A stretch of DNA of 64,000 nucleotides from Neobacillus rhizosphaerae (GCF_937468385.1 NZ_CALBWS010000016.1:41304-105303), one strand, 5' to 3'; shown: positions 8,401 through 21,068, counted from the first letter of the stretch. A program made the numbers and translations. Notes: a model not told the origin generated them from the sequence alone.

Positions 8401-10209
8401 CTATAGCGATTTACGTAATCGAATGATTTCAATTCCAATTGCTGCAGCTTTCGTAAAATCACTTTGACGCTCAGCTTCTTTTTGTTCCGCTTCTTTTTCT
8501 TTTATCATTAACAACTTTGGATAATTCAACACCTGTTTGATATAATCAGTTAATTCCTGATTGCTTAGCTCTTCATTTAATGACATCATTTCGATATTGG
8601 CAATCATTCTTCTAAGATTATCATCTTGAATATAGGTTAAAAACGCGCTTGAGTCTGGTTCTAAGTGATCTTCATAAAAACCTAACAGATATGTGATTAT
8701 TGCCTGATGTTCATCAATATTAAACGAATTCCCTGCAAGCAAATCCTGAACCTTATAAGCAATCTCCCGATTTTTCAACATATGGGCAATTAAACACCGT
8801 TCAGCCGTATAATGAGCTGGCTTTAGCTTATTTGCTGGCTGAGTTAGTAAAATTGGCTTGTTTTTCGGTTCACTTTTACCCTTTGAAAGTCTCTTTTCAG
8901 CAAAGAAAATTTGCTTTTGCTGTTGGTTTAAAGCATCTAACGAAAGCGAAAATTCTGCTGCAAGCTGCCGCAAATAGTGATCTTTTTCAACAGCTTTAGT
9001 TAATTTGCTGATTTCTTTAATTATGACTTCGATATATGCAAGCCGTTCTCCTTCAATCTGAAGATTTTTTCCTCTTCGAAAGTAAAGAAATTTAAAGGCC
9101 ATCCAGGTTAAACTTGCCCCTAACACTTCATTGCGGAATTTTTCAGGACCATTTTTCTTAATGTATTCATCCGGGTCCATTCCATCTGACATCATTGCGA
9201 TCTTGATTTGAAAACCCGCATCATTAAGGTGATTTCCTGCCCTGAAAGCAGCTTCAATTCCCGCTTTGTCAGAATCATAGCAGATAGTTACGGATTGAGA
9301 GCTTTGCCTAAGTAGGGATATATGTTCATCTGTCAAGGATGTCCCCATTGTGGCAATACCATTCTCTACTCCAGACCGTTGTGCAGCTATACAATCGGCA
9401 AATCCCTCAAATAAAATAGCGTGCTGCATTTTTTTTATACTTGGTTTAGCCAAATGATAATTATATAAAATTTTGCTTTTATTAAAGATTGCTGTCTCAG
9501 GGCTATTTAAATATTTTGGCTCATCAAGCCCGAGTGATCTCCCTGAAAAAGCAATCGTATTGCCATGTCGGTCAAAAATCGGAAACATAATGCGATCCCG
9601 GAAGCGATCGAAATAAGTTCCATCCCTTTCACGCTTGATAATTAATCCGGCTTTTTCCATCCATTCAGGCAAAAAATCCCTTTTTGCAAGGAATTTATAA
9701 ACAAAATCCCATGAATTTAAAGAGTAGCCAATTTGAAACTTATCAATTGATTCCCTAGTAAAGCCTCTCCCGAGTAAATACTCCAACGCATGCTGACCTT
9801 CTTTTGTATTTACCAGCAAGTGATGATAAAATTTCCGTAACAACTCATGAGCATCATACATGGCTTGAAGTTCTTTGGAAACTTTTTTCTCACCAAGTGC
9901 CGGAGACAAGTTAATTTCAAGGTCAATATTTACCTTTTCCGCTAGTTTAATGGCGGCTTCCTGGAATGTAATCCCCTCAAGCTCCATTAAAAAAGAAAAA
10001 ACATTTCCACCAGCTCCGCAGCCAAAGCAATGGAAAATTTGTTTGTCGGGTGACACTGAAAATGATGGGGTACTTTCTCCATGGAAAGGACATAGTCCGA
10101 AGTAATTTCGCCCCTGTTTTTTCAGCTGAACATAATCACTGATTATCTCGACAATATCAACAGTCTGACGAATTTGATCAATCTTTTCTTCGGCAATACG
10201 GTCTGCCAT
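8401..10209 (-). CDS. dnaG: DNA primase
   Basis: 602 residues, full length. The N-terminal CHC2 zinc finger uses C40, H43, C61 and C64 ([18 protein letters not shown]). The Toprim catalytic core follows, with EGFADCIAA and the metal-binding YDSDKAG and DGMDPDEY motifs. The C-terminal helicase-interaction domain begins near residue 450. DnaG makes the RNA primers for replication. It is followed after 40 bases by sigA, the ancient macromolecular-synthesis pairing; the expected upstream partner yqxD is decayed here. Confidence 0.97.
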   Translation of the reverse strand: MADRIAEEKIDQIRQTVDIVEIISDYVQLKKQGRNYFGLCPFHGESTPSFSVSPDKQIFHCFGCGAGGNVFSFLMELEGITFQEAAIKLAEKVNIDLEINLSPALGEKKVSKELQAMYDAHELLRKFYHHLLVNTKEGQHALEYLLGRGFTRESIDKFQIGYSLNSWDFVYKFLAKRDFLPEWMEKAGLIIKRERDGTYFDRFRDRIMFPIFDRHGNTIAFSGRSLGLDEPKYLNSPETAIFNKSKILYNYHLAKPSIKKMQHAILFEGFADCIAAQRSGVENGIATMGTSLTDEHISLLRQSSQSVTICYDSDKAGIEAAFRAGNHLNDAGFQIKIAMMSDGMDPDEYIKKNGPEKFRNEVLGASLTWMAFKFLYFRRGKNLQIEGERLAYIEVIIKEISKLTKAVEKDHYLRQLAAEFSLSLDALNQQQKQIFFAEKRLSKGKSEPKNKPILLTQPANKLKPAHYTAERCLIAHMLKNREIAYKVQDLLAGNSFNIDEHQAIITYLLGFYEDHLEPDSSAFLTYIQDDNLRRMIANIEMMSLNEELSNQELTDYIKQVLNYPKLLMIKEKEAEQKEAERQSDFTKAAAIGIEIIRLRKSL

Positions 10210-10252
10210 GAAAACAACTCCAATTGTATTACAGGTATTCGGCAGAAACTAA

Positions 10253-10713
10253 TTAAATTCCTGCAAATTTCGACAAAATTTTTGTTAATTCTACCGTAAA
10301 TTAACTCAATCTTCGGATTGAAAAGGTTTTGGGCCTTTTCCATAAACTCCTCTTTTTCTTGCCTTCGCATTTAGGAAACGTAAGTCAAGGGCAGTTTGTA
10401 TCGCTTTTTCCTCAAATACAACCCCCCTCGGGGATAAAACTTGAACACCCTTAAGCAGTATTGTGGATGCAAGTCCAATATCCTGTGTTATGGTAATATT
10501 TCCTTTACTTGCATGGTTCATAATAAACAGGTCGGCGGCTTCCTTTCCAGAATCAACATATTTCTAGGCTGCATATGTAGTCTTGTCTTTCACATGATGA
10601 TCATAGGAAGCAACAAAAAGGAAAGGTGTGGAAAAATTGTAAGCAATTTCGACAATCTCCTCTTTAACCGGACATGAATCTGCATCGACAAAAATTGTCG
10701 GAATGCTTTTTAC
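10253..10713 (-). pseudogene. yqxD: Decayed yqxD (UPF0178/YaiI family)
   Basis: The whole family protein can be read, but only across lesions. The N-terminal part IPTIFVDADSCPVKEEIVE is present without any in-frame start codon: GTA occupies the expected position at 10713 and TAA precedes it. An in-frame TAG at 10564-10566 sits where a Trp codon is expected before KYVDSGKEAADLFIMNHA. The central part TQDIGLAS...VLSPRGVVFEE is intact. Near the end SED is followed by TGA where Arg is expected, and the last conserved residues LTKILSKFAGI appear only after a one-base frame change. Position upstream of dnaG matches yqxD. At least three independent lesions make a functional product unlikely. Confidence 0.85.
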
Positions 10714-10946
10714 TTAAGTATTAATTCTACATCACTCCGCATATTCCTTCTTTAAGAAATAACTTTTATAAAAGGATTTATGTCGAATTTTTTTTAGGGG
10801 CTTGCCTTGACATCTAACAATAAATAGTTTATTCGTTCCCAAGCAACTCTAAACCTAAAAAGATATATTTTTATCACAATTTTTTATTATAGTATATTCA
10901 ATATCATTTTGCCATAATTTTTTCTTATAATTTTTCTTTTTCTTTT

Positions 10947-10980
10947 GTTTAAAAAACACATAATCAACAGATTATGTGTT
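10947..10980 (-). terminator. Terminator of ccpN-ppsR
   Basis: AACACATAATC and GATTATGTGTT form a perfect 11-bp stem followed by TTTTTT on the minus strand; it overlaps the ppsR stop codon. Confidence 0.85.
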
Positions 10981-11788
10981 AGGGTCTACCTTTTTGAATA
11001 TAATTTAGAATGACATTTGCTGTTTCTTCAACAGCTTTATTGGTCACATCAATAACTGGACATTTAATTTTGTTCATTACATTTTCGAAGAAGGTTAATT
11101 CCTCTTTAATTCGCTCAATATTCGCATAACTCGCCTGATCATTTAAACCTAATGAGATTAATCGTTCCCGTCTAATATTATTTAGCTTTTCCGGGCTAAT
11201 TTTTAACCCAAAGCACTTTTCAATTGGAACTTTATAAAGTTCTTCCGGTGGGTCAACCTCTGGAACGAGCGGGACATTCGCCACTTTTAGGCGCTTATGG
11301 GCCAAGTATTGTGATAATGGCGTTTTGGAGGTTCTGGACACCCCAATCAAAACAATATCTGCTTTTAATATTCCCCTTGGGTCGCGGCCATCATCATATT
11401 TGACAGCAAATTCGATGGCTTCCACCTTTTTAAAGTAATCCTCATCGAGTTTTCTGACAAGTCCTGGTTCACATAATGGTGCCTTACCAGTGAAAACCTG
11501 GATTTGATCCATGATTGGACCCATTAAATCAACAGCGATAATCGCTTCTTGTTCCGCTTTTTGCTTTATATATGTACGCATTTCTGGTTTAACAAGTGTA
11601 AAGGCAATCATTCCCTTATCAAGAGACACAAGCGATAATACTTCATCAATATGTTCATTATCTTCTACATACGGAAACCTTTTTAACGTCATACCAACAC
11701 CATTAAACTGGCTTATCGCCGCTTTTGTAACTAATTCAGCAGTTTCACCTACAGAATCAGAAACAACATAAATAATTGGCAAATTCAT
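10979..11788 (-). CDS. ppsR: Pyruvate phosphate dikinase regulatory protein (kinase/phosphorylase)
   Basis: 269 residues, DUF299 family, complete. It begins with [15 protein letters not shown] and has the P-loop-like [15 protein letters not shown] near residue 155. These bifunctional enzymes use ADP to phosphorylate, and phosphate to dephosphorylate, a threonine of PPDK or PEP synthase. In B. subtilis the orthologue YqfL is genetically linked to CcpN. Here it lies 29 bases downstream of ccpN in the same unit, which supports a shared role in gluconeogenic control. Confidence 0.93.
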   Translation of the reverse strand: MNLPIIYVVSDSVGETAELVTKAAISQFNGVGMTLKRFPYVEDNEHIDEVLSLVSLDKGMIAFTLVKPEMRTYIKQKAEQEAIIAVDLMGPIMDQIQVFTGKAPLCEPGLVRKLDEDYFKKVEAIEFAVKYDDGRDPRGILKADIVLIGVSRTSKTPLSQYLAHKRLKVANVPLVPEVDPPEELYKVPIEKCFGLKISPEKLNNIRRERLISLGLNDQASYANIERIKEELTFFENVMNKIKCPVIDVTNKAVEETANVILNYIQKGRP

Positions 11789-11817
11789 TCTTCCTCAACA
11801 GCTCCTCTTATATTGTT

Positions 11818-12450
11818 TTACTCGTCGCTTAACGAAACAAACGCTTTAATGATGTTTGTTTTTGTTACTCTGCCAATTACCTCGTAACCTTTTTCTGATT
11901 TTTTTACCACCGGTAGGGCATCTATTTGCTTTTCAATCAATTTTTTAGCGACCTCAATTAATAAATCATCTCGTTCACACATGGTAATATTGGGCATCCT
12001 TGTCATAATAATATGTACAGGGATACTTGTAAGTTCCTGTTTTCCAATGCTAGCTCTAAGCAAATCCTTTCTTGAAAGAACGCCAACTAGAATAGAGTTT
12101 GGGTCAACTACAAATAATGTACCAACATCTTCAAGGAACATCGTGCAAATGGCATCGTAAACTGATACATTTTCACTCACCACTACAGGGATAGACTGAT
12201 AATCCTTGACATAAATCTTCTGCAGATTTTCCGTCAGTAGTTGTGTACCTGATTTCCCTGAATAAAAATAGCCGACACGCGGTCTGGCATCTAAAAAGCC
12301 AGCCATCGTTAAGATAGCAAGATCCGGCCTTAATGTAGCTCTAGTCAAGCTAAGTTGGTCAGCAATTTGTTCACCCGTTATCGGTCCATTGTCTTTAACG
12401 ATTTGCAATATATGTTCTTGGCGTTTAGTCAGTTCGATTGTCCTCACCAC
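11818..12450 (-). CDS. ccpN: Transcriptional repressor CcpN
   Basis: About 210 residues. An N-terminal winged helix-turn-helix (ELTKRQEHILQIV, LTRATLRPDLAILTMAGF) is followed by two CBS domains (about residues 80-200). CcpN represses gluconeogenic genes such as gapB and pckA during glycolytic growth and responds to nucleotides through the CBS domains. GTG codons at 12450 and 12447 are both possible starts; the family N-terminus fits the second slightly better. It is followed by ppsR, the arrangement seen in B. subtilis (ccpN-yqfL). Confidence 0.93.
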   Translation of the reverse strand: MVRTIELTKRQEHILQIVKDNGPITGEQIADQLSLTRATLRPDLAILTMAGFLDARPRVGYFYSGKSGTQLLTENLQKIYVKDYQSIPVVVSENVSVYDAICTMFLEDVGTLFVVDPNSILVGVLSRKDLLRASIGKQELTSIPVHIIMTRMPNITMCERDDLLIEVAKKLIEKQIDALPVVKKSEKGYEVIGRVTKTNIIKAFVSLSDE

Positions 12451-12548
12451 CTTGAGATTTCTCTATGTTTTTATTAAATGACATACTTTAATAGGAATAT
12501 TATATCCTAATTTTATTTTATTTGAAATGGATTCGCAGTCTATACTAC

Positions 12549-12583
12549 AGAAAAGGTGCGGTAGAAAACCGCACCTTTTCATT
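12549..12583 (-). terminator. Terminator of glycyl-tRNA synthetase gene
   Basis: A perfect 12-bp stem AAAAGGTGCGGT/ACCGCACCTTTT with a 5-base loop, just after the stop codon. Confidence 0.8.
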
Positions 12584-13964
12584 AAAACATTATCTTTTCC
12601 TGCAAAAAGCTGACAAGTTCAGCAATCGGTATACGTTTTTGTTCCATAGTATCCCGGTCTCTGACTGTAACCATGTTGTCTTCTTTTGAATCAAAATCAT
12701 AAGTAATACAGTATGGTGTACCAATTTCATCATGGCGACGATATCGTTTACCGATGGAACCGGCTTCGTCATAATCCACCGTGAAGTGCTTAGATAAAGC
12801 GGTAAATACTTCTCTTGCTTCTTCTGACAGCTTCTTCGATAAAGGAAGAATTGCTGCTTTGAATGGCGCTAACGCCGGGTGGAAATGCATAACCGTCCTA
12901 GAAGTTCCATCTTCAAGTTGCTCTTCTTCATAGGCATCAATCAAGAATGCAAGCGTTACCCGGTCCGCACCCAGTGATGGTTCAATACAGTATGGGACAT
13001 ATTTCTCATTCGTTTCCGGATCAAGATAATGGAAGTCCTCACCGGAATACTCCATATGCTGCTTCAAATCATAGTCCGTTCTTGAAGCAACTCCCCATAA
13101 TTCTCCCCACCCAAACGGGAATTTAAATTCAAAATCAGTTGTCGCATTGCTGTAGTGAGAAAGTTCATCTTCAGAATGGTCGCGCAGTCTTAAATTTTCT
13201 TCAGTAAGACCTAATGCCAGTAACCATCCTTTGGCAAATTGCTTCCAATAATCGAACCATTTTAATTCTTCACCTGGTTTGCAGAAAAATTCAAGCTCCA
13301 TTTGTTCAAACTCTCTTGTACGGAAGGTAAAATTACCAGGGGTAATTTCATTGCGGAAACTCTTTCCGATTTGTGCAATACCAAATGGCAATTTCTTTCT
13401 CATTGTGCGCTGAACATTTTTAAAGTTTACAAAAATACCTTGAGCAGTCTCAGGGCGAAGGAAGATTTCATTTGTGCTTGATTCGGTAACTCCCTGAAAG
13501 GTTTTAAACATTAAATTGAACTGGCGGATGCCGGTAAAATCATGGCTACCACAGTCAGGGCAAGCGATGTTATGCTCTTTAACCAACTCTTCCATTTTTT
13601 CAAACGGTAAGCCATCTACGACCATTTCAATGCCTTTTTCATCTAGCGCATTTTCAATTAATTTATCTGCCCGATGTCGTGCTTTACAATTTTTACAGTC
13701 GATCATCGGGTCATTAAAGTTGCCAATATGTCCAGATGCTTCCCAAGTGCGGGGATTCATCAGGATACTGGCGTCAAGACCAACATTATAAGGAGACTCC
13801 TGTACGAATTTTCTCCACCATGCCTGTTTTATATTGTTTTTAAATTCAACGCCTAGCGGACCGTAATCCCAAGTGTTGGCAAGACCACCGTAAATCTCTG
13901 ATCCTGGAAAAATAAATCCTCTATGCTTAGCATGTGATACAATTTGCTCCATCGATACCTTCAT
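12582..13964 (-). CDS. glyS: Glycine--tRNA ligase (homodimeric type)
   Basis: 460 residues, a class II synthetase of the single-chain alpha2 type found in eukaryotes, archaea and some Firmicutes. B. subtilis has the unrelated alpha2beta2 GlyQ/GlyS instead. Seen are the N-terminal [19 protein letters not shown], motif 2 around [19 protein letters not shown], the [12 protein letters not shown] and CPDCGSHDF cysteine pairs of the insertion, motif 3 with EPSLGADRV, and an anticodon-binding domain in the last 110 residues. ATG 13964 follows GAAGGAG. Expression is governed by the T-box leader upstream. It occupies the position of glyQ-glyS between ccpN and recO. Confidence 0.95.
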   Translation of the reverse strand: MKVSMEQIVSHAKHRGFIFPGSEIYGGLANTWDYGPLGVEFKNNIKQAWWRKFVQESPYNVGLDASILMNPRTWEASGHIGNFNDPMIDCKNCKARHRADKLIENALDEKGIEMVVDGLPFEKMEELVKEHNIACPDCGSHDFTGIRQFNLMFKTFQGVTESSTNEIFLRPETAQGIFVNFKNVQRTMRKKLPFGIAQIGKSFRNEITPGNFTFRTREFEQMELEFFCKPGEELKWFDYWKQFAKGWLLALGLTEENLRLRDHSEDELSHYSNATTDFEFKFPFGWGELWGVASRTDYDLKQHMEYSGEDFHYLDPETNEKYVPYCIEPSLGADRVTLAFLIDAYEEEQLEDGTSRTVMHFHPALAPFKAAILPLSKKLSEEAREVFTALSKHFTVDYDEAGSIGKRYRRHDEIGTPYCITYDFDSKEDNMVTVRDRDTMEQKRIPIAELVSFLQEKIMF

Positions 13965-13989
13965 TGTTTTTCGCTCCTTCTTTTTAATT

Positions 13990-14036
13990 GTCTAGCTACA
14001 GTGCCTAGCCCTCGAGGTCGCTTCCGCTTTTCTAAA
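13990..14036 (-). repeat. Dispersed repeat fragment (AAAAGCGGAAGC family)
   Basis: Minus-strand AAAAGCGGAAGCGACCTCGA ... CTGTAGCTAGACA. It lies between the T-box terminator and the glycyl-tRNA synthetase RBS, so it is part of the mRNA leader. Confidence 0.6.
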
Positions 14037-14039
14037 AAA

Positions 14040-14270
14040 TAAAAAACTCCCGTCCCTATGCTATTGAAGCATAGGGACGAGAGTTACCCGCGGTTCCACC
14101 CTATTTGCTGCTATGAAAGCAGCCTCTTTAATTTGTGTTTACTAACACTTATTTGCTCAGGAACGCCTTCCTTAGTACCCTATACCCTAGCTCACACCAT
14201 CCTAGGTTCGCTTTTTATAGAAATAACTAAATACTCTTTTCCATCACTGCAATTATGATATTAAACAGAA
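14040..14270 (-). promoter_or_regulatory. T-box riboswitch (glycine)
   Basis: The minus strand carries the T-box core GGGTGGAACCGCG (14090-14102), which pairs with the 3' end of uncharged tRNA in the antiterminator. Just downstream is a strong terminator: CTCTCGTCCCTATGCT pairs with AGCATAGGGACGGGAG, then TTTTTT (about 14040-14086). Upstream is a Stem I-like domain with the conserved GGATGGTGTGAGC and an AGTA-like bulge. A GGC triplet at 14165-14167 is a plausible glycine specifier, though I have not folded the stem. The leader sits directly before glycyl-tRNA synthetase, which fits. Confidence 0.9.
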
Positions 14271-14306
14271 TTTTAACCAAAACTCCAACCATTGTCAACA
14301 AGGCAA

Positions 14307-15059
14307 TTATAAGAGATTGCGAAAATGGTCCATGGAGTTAAGAAACTTCTTAGTTTTAAGGTAAAGACCGGAATATTCTTCATAGTAGGCAGTGATCACA
14401 TTTTTTAATTCAGTTTTTGTTTCCTCTTTAACAGTAATATTGCCTAACCTTGAAAGATCAAAAAAATAAAATAGCCGTAATAATTTTACAGTAGCTGGTG
14501 ATAATTTAAAATGGTACGGATCTTTATCTAGACATCGATGGCAAATAAACCCGCCTTCTCGAATCGAAAAAGAAAAATGCCCGTCTGTACTGCCACAAAC
14601 GGAACACTGATTTAAAATTGGATACAATCCCATCACATTTAACATCTTCATCTCATATATATTCATGAGGATGTCTGGTTCATAGCCTTCATTCATGTAA
14701 TTCAATGTTTGAAAAAGCAATTCAAAATGGAAAGGGTTTGGCTTTTTTTCTTCCGTAACTTTATCGGTTAATTCCGCAATATAACTGGCATAGGCAGTTA
14801 AAAATATGTCTTCACCGATTGATCTCATAGAGGAAATGATTTCACCCTGCTGCAGACTTCCTAATCCTGACCCACGTTGAATGAGAAAATATCCGTGTGT
14901 AAAAAGTTGGGAAATCGAGGAGAGACGGCTGTTTGGCTTTTTAGCTCCCCTTGCCATTACACCAATCTTTCCCCATTCCCTTGTATATATGGTCACAATT
15001 TTATTGGTTTCACCATAATCTGTAGTTCTAATGACGATGCCTTCACACTTTTGAAGCAT
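14307..15059 (-). CDS. recO: DNA repair protein RecO
   Basis: 250 residues. The N-terminal OB fold starts [21 protein letters not shown]; a zinc-binding module is seen as CSVCGSTDG and ICHRCLD. RecO loads RecA onto SSB-coated single-stranded DNA in the RecFOR pathway. The ATG at 15059 follows AGAAGGTGA. It lies 34 bases after yqzL, in the usual era-yqzL-recO order. Confidence 0.95.
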   Translation of the reverse strand: MLQKCEGIVIRTTDYGETNKIVTIYTREWGKIGVMARGAKKPNSRLSSISQLFTHGYFLIQRGSGLGSLQQGEIISSMRSIGEDIFLTAYASYIAELTDKVTEEKKPNPFHFELLFQTLNYMNEGYEPDILMNIYEMKMLNVMGLYPILNQCSVCGSTDGHFSFSIREGGFICHRCLDKDPYHFKLSPATVKLLRLFYFFDLSRLGNITVKEETKTELKNVITAYYEEYSGLYLKTKKFLNSMDHFRNLL

Positions 15060-15093
15060 TAAAAGTCACCTTCTAAGTAGCGCAAAGACAAAC

Positions 15094-15234
15094 TTATGAA
15101 ACGGGAAAATCGATGTTTGCTAGCTCTTCATTCAGATTTCCGGGTATTTCTTGGTTTTCCTTCTCCATCTCTTTGAAGAGAAGATATGTGTCAATATTAC
15201 CTGTTTGAAGGAATACTTTCCACGTAAAATCCAT
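15094..15234 (-). CDS. yqzL: YqzL family small protein
   Basis: A 46-residue protein starting MDFTWKVFLQTGNIDTYLLF and ending acidic (NEELANIDFPVS). Start ATG 15234 is preceded by AGGTGGGG. Sequence and position between era and recO match the conserved Bacillus YqzL family. Function is unknown; no membrane segment or metal motif is seen. Confidence 0.88.
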   Translation of the reverse strand: MDFTWKVFLQTGNIDTYLLFKEMEKENQEIPGNLNEELANIDFPVS

Positions 15235-15396
15235 CAACGAAAACCCCACCTTTCAATATTTAGACTAGCCTTATAACTATCCCAAACCTTACAATTATCA
15301 TAGCCTGCCAGCGCAAAAATCATAAGACGAAAAATTTGTTAATGTTGTCCATGCATAATCTTGTCAATTAGGTAATATTTTAATTAGGGTTATTAG

Positions 15397-16750
<1,354 letters not shown>

Positions 16751-16909
16751 TTACATCAAAAATCCGAGAAAATCATTACTTGCAACAAAAAAGTAATATA
16801 AAATTTAAAATAATTAGAATTTTCCCACAAATCAACTTGGCTTTTTTATAGCAAGCTGATAAATTATTTTACCGAATTTACCATTCGATTTCAAATCGAT
16901 AAAACCAAC

Positions 16910-17290
16910 TCAAAACATATGTAAGGCATACGGCAAAAAGATGACAATCCCAATGGCAACCGCGAGAGCAGCATAAACCAAGACAGCCCCTGCTGCCAAG
17001 TCCTTTGCCTGCTTAGCAAGCGGATGATATTCTACTGTGACAAGATCTACTACACGCTCGATCGCGGTATTAATTAATTCTAAAGCAAACATGCCGCCAA
17101 TTACGAAAAGGATAAATAGCCACTCCATTTTTGTAATGGAAAAGTAAAAAGAAAGAACTAAAACTATAACCGAGCTAATGAAATGGATGCGCATATTTCT
17201 TTCAGTTTTAAGTGCTGTCATGATTCCTGAAACGGCAAATGAAAACGAGCTAATGAATGGTATAGGTTTTCGTTTATCTTGTAAGTCCAT
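16910..17290 (-). CDS. dgkA: Undecaprenol/diacylglycerol kinase (DgkA family)
   Basis: 126 residues with three predicted transmembrane helices. The family signature [15 protein letters not shown] (E-x-x-N-T-A-I-E) lies near residue 75. In Bacillus the enzyme phosphorylates undecaprenol to recycle the cell-wall carrier lipid. Its start overlaps ybeY by 17 bases. The 200 bases after its stop up to cdd are AT-rich with no clear terminator. Confidence 0.93.
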   Translation of the reverse strand: MDLQDKRKPIPFISSFSFAVSGIMTALKTERNMRIHFISSVIVLVLSFYFSITKMEWLFILFVIGGMFALELINTAIERVVDLVTVEYHPLAKQAKDLAAGAVLVYAALAVAIGIVIFLPYALHMF

Positions 17291-17744
17291 ACTCGTTTAA
17301 TATTTCCTTTTGCAATGTGAACATTTCCTTTTCCTCATCCTCAGTCATGTGATCATAACCTAACAGATGCAGGAATCCATGAACCGCAAGAAACCCTAGC
17401 TCTCGAATAAAAGAATGGCCATACTCCTCTGCCTGCACTTTTGCCTTGGGAATTGAGATGATAATATCTCCTAAGACACGTGGCATTTCAGCACCTACTA
17501 ATTCAACTTCACCTTCACCAAGCTCCTCCATCGCAAAAGAAATGACATCTGTTGGTATATCTTTATCACGATATTCTCGGTTAATTTCCTGAATTCTTTC
17601 ATTTGAAACAAATGTAACAGAAACTTCGCTTTGCTCTTCAACATTCTGTTTATTGGCGGCAAAATTAATTAACCTTTCGATTTCAAGCATTTGGTCTTCT
17701 GCTAATTCATTCGTTTCGTCTATACAATCAATTAATAAACTCAT
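17274..17744 (-). CDS. ybeY: Endoribonuclease YbeY
   Basis: 156 residues. The zinc-binding motif [11 protein letters not shown] places ligands at H122, H126 and H132. LGDIIIS before it is a second conserved block. YbeY acts in 16S rRNA 3'-end maturation and ribosome quality control. It overlaps pgpH by 4 bases (ATGA) and dgkA by 17, so it belongs to a coupled operon. Confidence 0.95.
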   Translation of the reverse strand: MSLLIDCIDETNELAEDQMLEIERLINFAANKQNVEEQSEVSVTFVSNERIQEINREYRDKDIPTDVISFAMEELGEGEVELVGAEMPRVLGDIIISIPKAKVQAEEYGHSFIRELGFLAVHGFLHLLGYDHMTEDEEKEMFTLQKEILNEYGLTR

Positions 17745-19915
17745 CCTTGCTTCACCTTTTTCTTCGTCATTTCTGGATACTCAATCCGAGAGTGAAAAAT
17801 CCCTTTTAGGGTCTCACATAATGTATGGGAGACTATTTCAATTTCCTTTATTGTGATATCACATTCATTTAACTGACCATCCTGCAACCGGTCTGCCACA
17901 ATTTTTTTTACAAGTGATTCAATTAACTCTGGAGTCGGCTGTGATAAAGAGCGGACAGCTGCCTCAACGCTATCGGCAATTCCTACTACTGCCGACTCTT
18001 TTGACTGTGCCTTTGGACCTGGATAACGGAACTCCTCCTCCTTAATTTCGGCATCACTTTGAAGTGCTTTATGATAAAAGAATTTAAGCAGTGTTGTCCC
18101 ATGATGCTGTTCGGCAATATCAACAATTTCTTTAGGCATATGGTGTTTCATTAACATATTTGCTCCATCTGTCACATGGGCAATAATTATATGTGCACTT
18201 TTGTCTGGCGGCAAACGATCATGGGGATTCTCATGATGCATTTGATTTTCAATAAAAAAGTTCGGTCTTTTTGTTTTTCCAATATCGTGATAATAGCTTC
18301 CAACCCTTGCCAAAAGGCCATTTGCTCCAATTGCCTCACAGGCAGTTTCGGCTAAATTTGCTACCATCACGCTGTGATGATAAGTACCGGGTGCTTCGAT
18401 TAAAATTTTCCTTAAAAGCGGATGGTTAGGGTTTGAAAGTTCAATTAGTCTCATTGTTGAAAGAATCCCAAAACTTGCCTCAAGGAAAGGCAGAAATCCA
18501 ATTGTTAACACAGCAGATCCAATTCCTGAGACAAGAGCAGTAATAAAATAGTAACCATATTCAAGCCATGAAAACTGTCCATTTGGCAAAAACAGTAACG
18601 CTTGAATCGTCAACAGATTGACAATTGCCGCAAAAGAACCAGCTTGTAATATCTTAGAACGGTGATTTTGACCGCTTAAAAATAGGATACCCGCTAAAGC
18701 ACTGAAAAGGAAATAGATCCCCTCTGAAAAGTTAAGAGTTCCCGTAACCCCTTCATTGAAAAGAATACTGCCACAAACCGCCATAATAATCGACATAAGA
18801 ATGGCAAGCTTCTCATCAATTAATATTTTGATTATCATACCTCCCATTGCAGCAGGGAATATGTAGCCAATTCCGGAATAATTAAATATTTGCAGCATGC
18901 TAACAATTTTCATAATAAAAATGGAGAGGATAAAAATAATCCCAAACAATAATAAGTGCGTTTGTCTCTTTTCAGGATGAGATTTCATTTGATAAAAATA
19001 ATAGTAGATAGCCGAAAGCATGATGATAATCAACATACCTAAGCCAATGAAGGGCTTAAATGATTTTTCATTATTTAACAGACCAACCAGCTTTAACTGC
19101 CGATAAATATCCTGATTAATTAATTTTCCTTCTTCAACAATAATCTGTCCCTGGAGAATTTTCACAGGTTCTACACTTTCCGCAGCCTGCTGCCTGAGCT
19201 CTTCTGTGGCAACGGAATCATAAAACTCATTCTGAATAACTGCATATCTTCCTAATTCAATCGCAGCTATTCTTAAATTATCATTCAGTGTTGTATATTT
19301 TATTTCCTCTTCCACTCTTTTTTTAGCGTTTTCTACTTCATCGGCAGAAATTCTTTTTGTCATGACATTGTTGATGGCTGTAACAGTCAAATCCTTTGCG
19401 ATCGACAATTCATCTTTACTTGATTGAACCAAAGCAGAGAAAACCTGATCAGATAGATCATCGGACACAGTGGATGTCAATTTTGCTTTTAACTTAGTTA
19501 CTTTGTCTGATACACTTGGTTCCCCTTTTGCCGGTTTTTCCACAGTTGCTGTTTCTTGCTGCTTCTTCATTTCCTCCTTTATTTCATCATTGACCTCTAC
19601 CGCTGATTGAAAGATGGAGGAAATTAAATCGACTCGGTTTTGGGTGTATTCTTTTTTTAAGGCATAGACATCCTGCACTTGGTCAAGAGCATCTTTACGC
19701 TTATTTTCAGTACTTTTTTTGTCCTCTACTGTCCCTGGGGAACGGATTGTTTTCTCAGCAACTGAAAACAAACTTACATTTAGTTTTTCTGGTTTCACAT
19801 TACTATACATAGCTGCATAAAGGACAATCCCTAATATGATAAAAAATAGTATTCGAAAAAAAGTATTATCAAGCAGTTTTCGTATCCGTATGAAATATTT
19901 CTGTAGTTTATCCAA
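17741..19915 (-). CDS. pgpH: Cyclic-di-AMP phosphodiesterase PgpH (7TM-HD)
   Basis: 724 residues. One N-terminal helix (residues 17-37), a large extracytoplasmic 7TMR-HDED domain (about 40-280), seven further helices (about 285-490) and a cytoplasmic HD phosphodiesterase domain. HD motifs are [32 protein letters not shown] and EQHHGTTLL. The B. subtilis orthologue YqfF (PgpH) degrades the second messenger c-di-AMP. Translationally coupled to ybeY. Confidence 0.95.
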   Translation of the reverse strand: MDKLQKYFIRIRKLLDNTFFRILFFIILGIVLYAAMYSNVKPEKLNVSLFSVAEKTIRSPGTVEDKKSTENKRKDALDQVQDVYALKKEYTQNRVDLISSIFQSAVEVNDEIKEEMKKQQETATVEKPAKGEPSVSDKVTKLKAKLTSTVSDDLSDQVFSALVQSSKDELSIAKDLTVTAINNVMTKRISADEVENAKKRVEEEIKYTTLNDNLRIAAIELGRYAVIQNEFYDSVATEELRQQAAESVEPVKILQGQIIVEEGKLINQDIYRQLKLVGLLNNEKSFKPFIGLGMLIIIMLSAIYYYFYQMKSHPEKRQTHLLLFGIIFILSIFIMKIVSMLQIFNYSGIGYIFPAAMGGMIIKILIDEKLAILMSIIMAVCGSILFNEGVTGTLNFSEGIYFLFSALAGILFLSGQNHRSKILQAGSFAAIVNLLTIQALLFLPNGQFSWLEYGYYFITALVSGIGSAVLTIGFLPFLEASFGILSTMRLIELSNPNHPLLRKILIEAPGTYHHSVMVANLAETACEAIGANGLLARVGSYYHDIGKTKRPNFFIENQMHHENPHDRLPPDKSAHIIIAHVTDGANMLMKHHMPKEIVDIAEQHHGTTLLKFFYHKALQSDAEIKEEEFRYPGPKAQSKESAVVGIADSVEAAVRSLSQPTPELIESLVKKIVADRLQDGQLNECDITIKEIEIVSHTLCETLKGIFHSRIEYPEMTKKKVKQG

Positions 19916-20061
19916 CTAAATCCCCCTAACCACAGCCCAGGATATATTTTCATGTGATTCCAAAAGAATAAGCTAATATTGGTGAAAGTGTGCTTTATGT
20001 AAAATGATAACAGTTTTTCCGAGAAGTTTCACCTTATTAAAGTTGAAGTTTAATTTAAGGA

Positions 20062-20094
20062 GAAAAAGGGATAAACCTTCAACAGGCTTACCCC
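20062..20094 (-). terminator. Probable terminator of phoH
   Basis: An 11-bp stem with two G-U pairs overlaps the phoH stop codon and is followed by CTTTTTC. The rest of the phoH-pgpH spacer (172 bases) shows nothing else. Confidence 0.5.
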
Positions 20095-21068
20095 TCATTT
20101 TTATTTTGGATAGCTTTTTTCTCATAAGCTTCAATGATTCGGCCGACCAGCGGATGACGGACAACGTCACTTTGTTCTAATAAGATAAATGAAATGCCAT
20201 TAACATTTTGTAAAATTTCTTCTGCCACAATTAGCCCGGATTTTGCACCTCTTGGCAAATCAACTTGTGTTTGGTCACCCGTTATCACCATTTTCGATCC
20301 AAAACCGAGTCTAGTCAAAAACATTTTCATTTGCTTATCAGTAGTATTTTGAGCCTCATCTAATATCACAAAGGCATCATCTAACGTGCGGCCTCTCATA
20401 TATGCAAGAGGAGCAATTTCAATCGTCCCACGTTCGATTAACCTTTGTGTATGCTCTGCCCCTAAAACGTCATTTAAAGCATCATACAACGGTCTTAAAT
20501 AAGGATCTACCTTTTCTTTTAAGTCCCCCGGCAGAAACCCAAGACTTTCCCCTGCCTCAACCGCTGGTCTTGTTAAGATGATTTTATTCACCTGACCATT
20601 TTTTAAGGCATTGACGGCCATAACAACAGCAAGATAAGTTTTTCCTGTTCCTGCTGGCCCAATCCCAAAGACAAGGTCATGCTTCTTAATAGCCATAACA
20701 TATTGCCTTTGTCCGAGGGTTTTAATCCGAATAGATTTGCCTTTGACATTTTTGCCGATTTCCTCGTCATACAAATTGACAAAGTAATCAAGCGTTCCCT
20801 TATTTGCCATTTGGATAGCATATAAGACGTCTCTTTGACTAATATTAATACCCTTGCGAATGACAAACATTAATTTATCTATTATTTGTCCGGCTAGACT
20901 GACCTTCTCCGTGTCGCCTGACAAGCTAACAGATTCACCTCTTGTGATGATGGAAACATCAAGCTCTTGTTCAATAATTTTTAAATTTTGATCAGAATTT
21001 CCCAGCAGGGTAATGGCCTCCGCTGGATTCTCAAGCTGCACATTTATTGTTGTTAACTTTTCTATCAT
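20088..21068 (-). CDS. phoH: PhoH family ATPase
   Basis: 326 residues. An N-terminal KH-like region precedes the PhoH ATPase core with Walker A GPAGTGKTYLAV and Walker B FVILDEAQNT. FLPGDLKEKVDPYLRPLYD and TGDQTQVDLP are family signatures. The family is linked to RNA metabolism and ribosome maturation. It overlaps yqfD by 4 bases. Confidence 0.94.
   Translation of the reverse strand: MIEKLTTINVQLENPAEAITLLGNSDQNLKIIEQELDVSIITRGESVSLSGDTEKVSLAGQIIDKLMFVIRKGINISQRDVLYAIQMANKGTLDYFVNLYDEEIGKNVKGKSIRIKTLGQRQYVMAIKKHDLVFGIGPAGTGKTYLAVVMAVNALKNGQVNKIILTRPAVEAGESLGFLPGDLKEKVDPYLRPLYDALNDVLGAEHTQRLIERGTIEIAPLAYMRGRTLDDAFVILDEAQNTTDKQMKMFLTRLGFGSKMVITGDQTQVDLPRGAKSGLIVAEEILQNVNGISFILLEQSDVVRHPLVGRIIEAYEKKAIQNKNEG

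Noticed and set aside
8361..8462. N-terminal extension of SigA
   Set aside because: Overlaps dnaG and has no RBS; ATG 8360 follows GGAAGGAGG and matches the known N-terminus.
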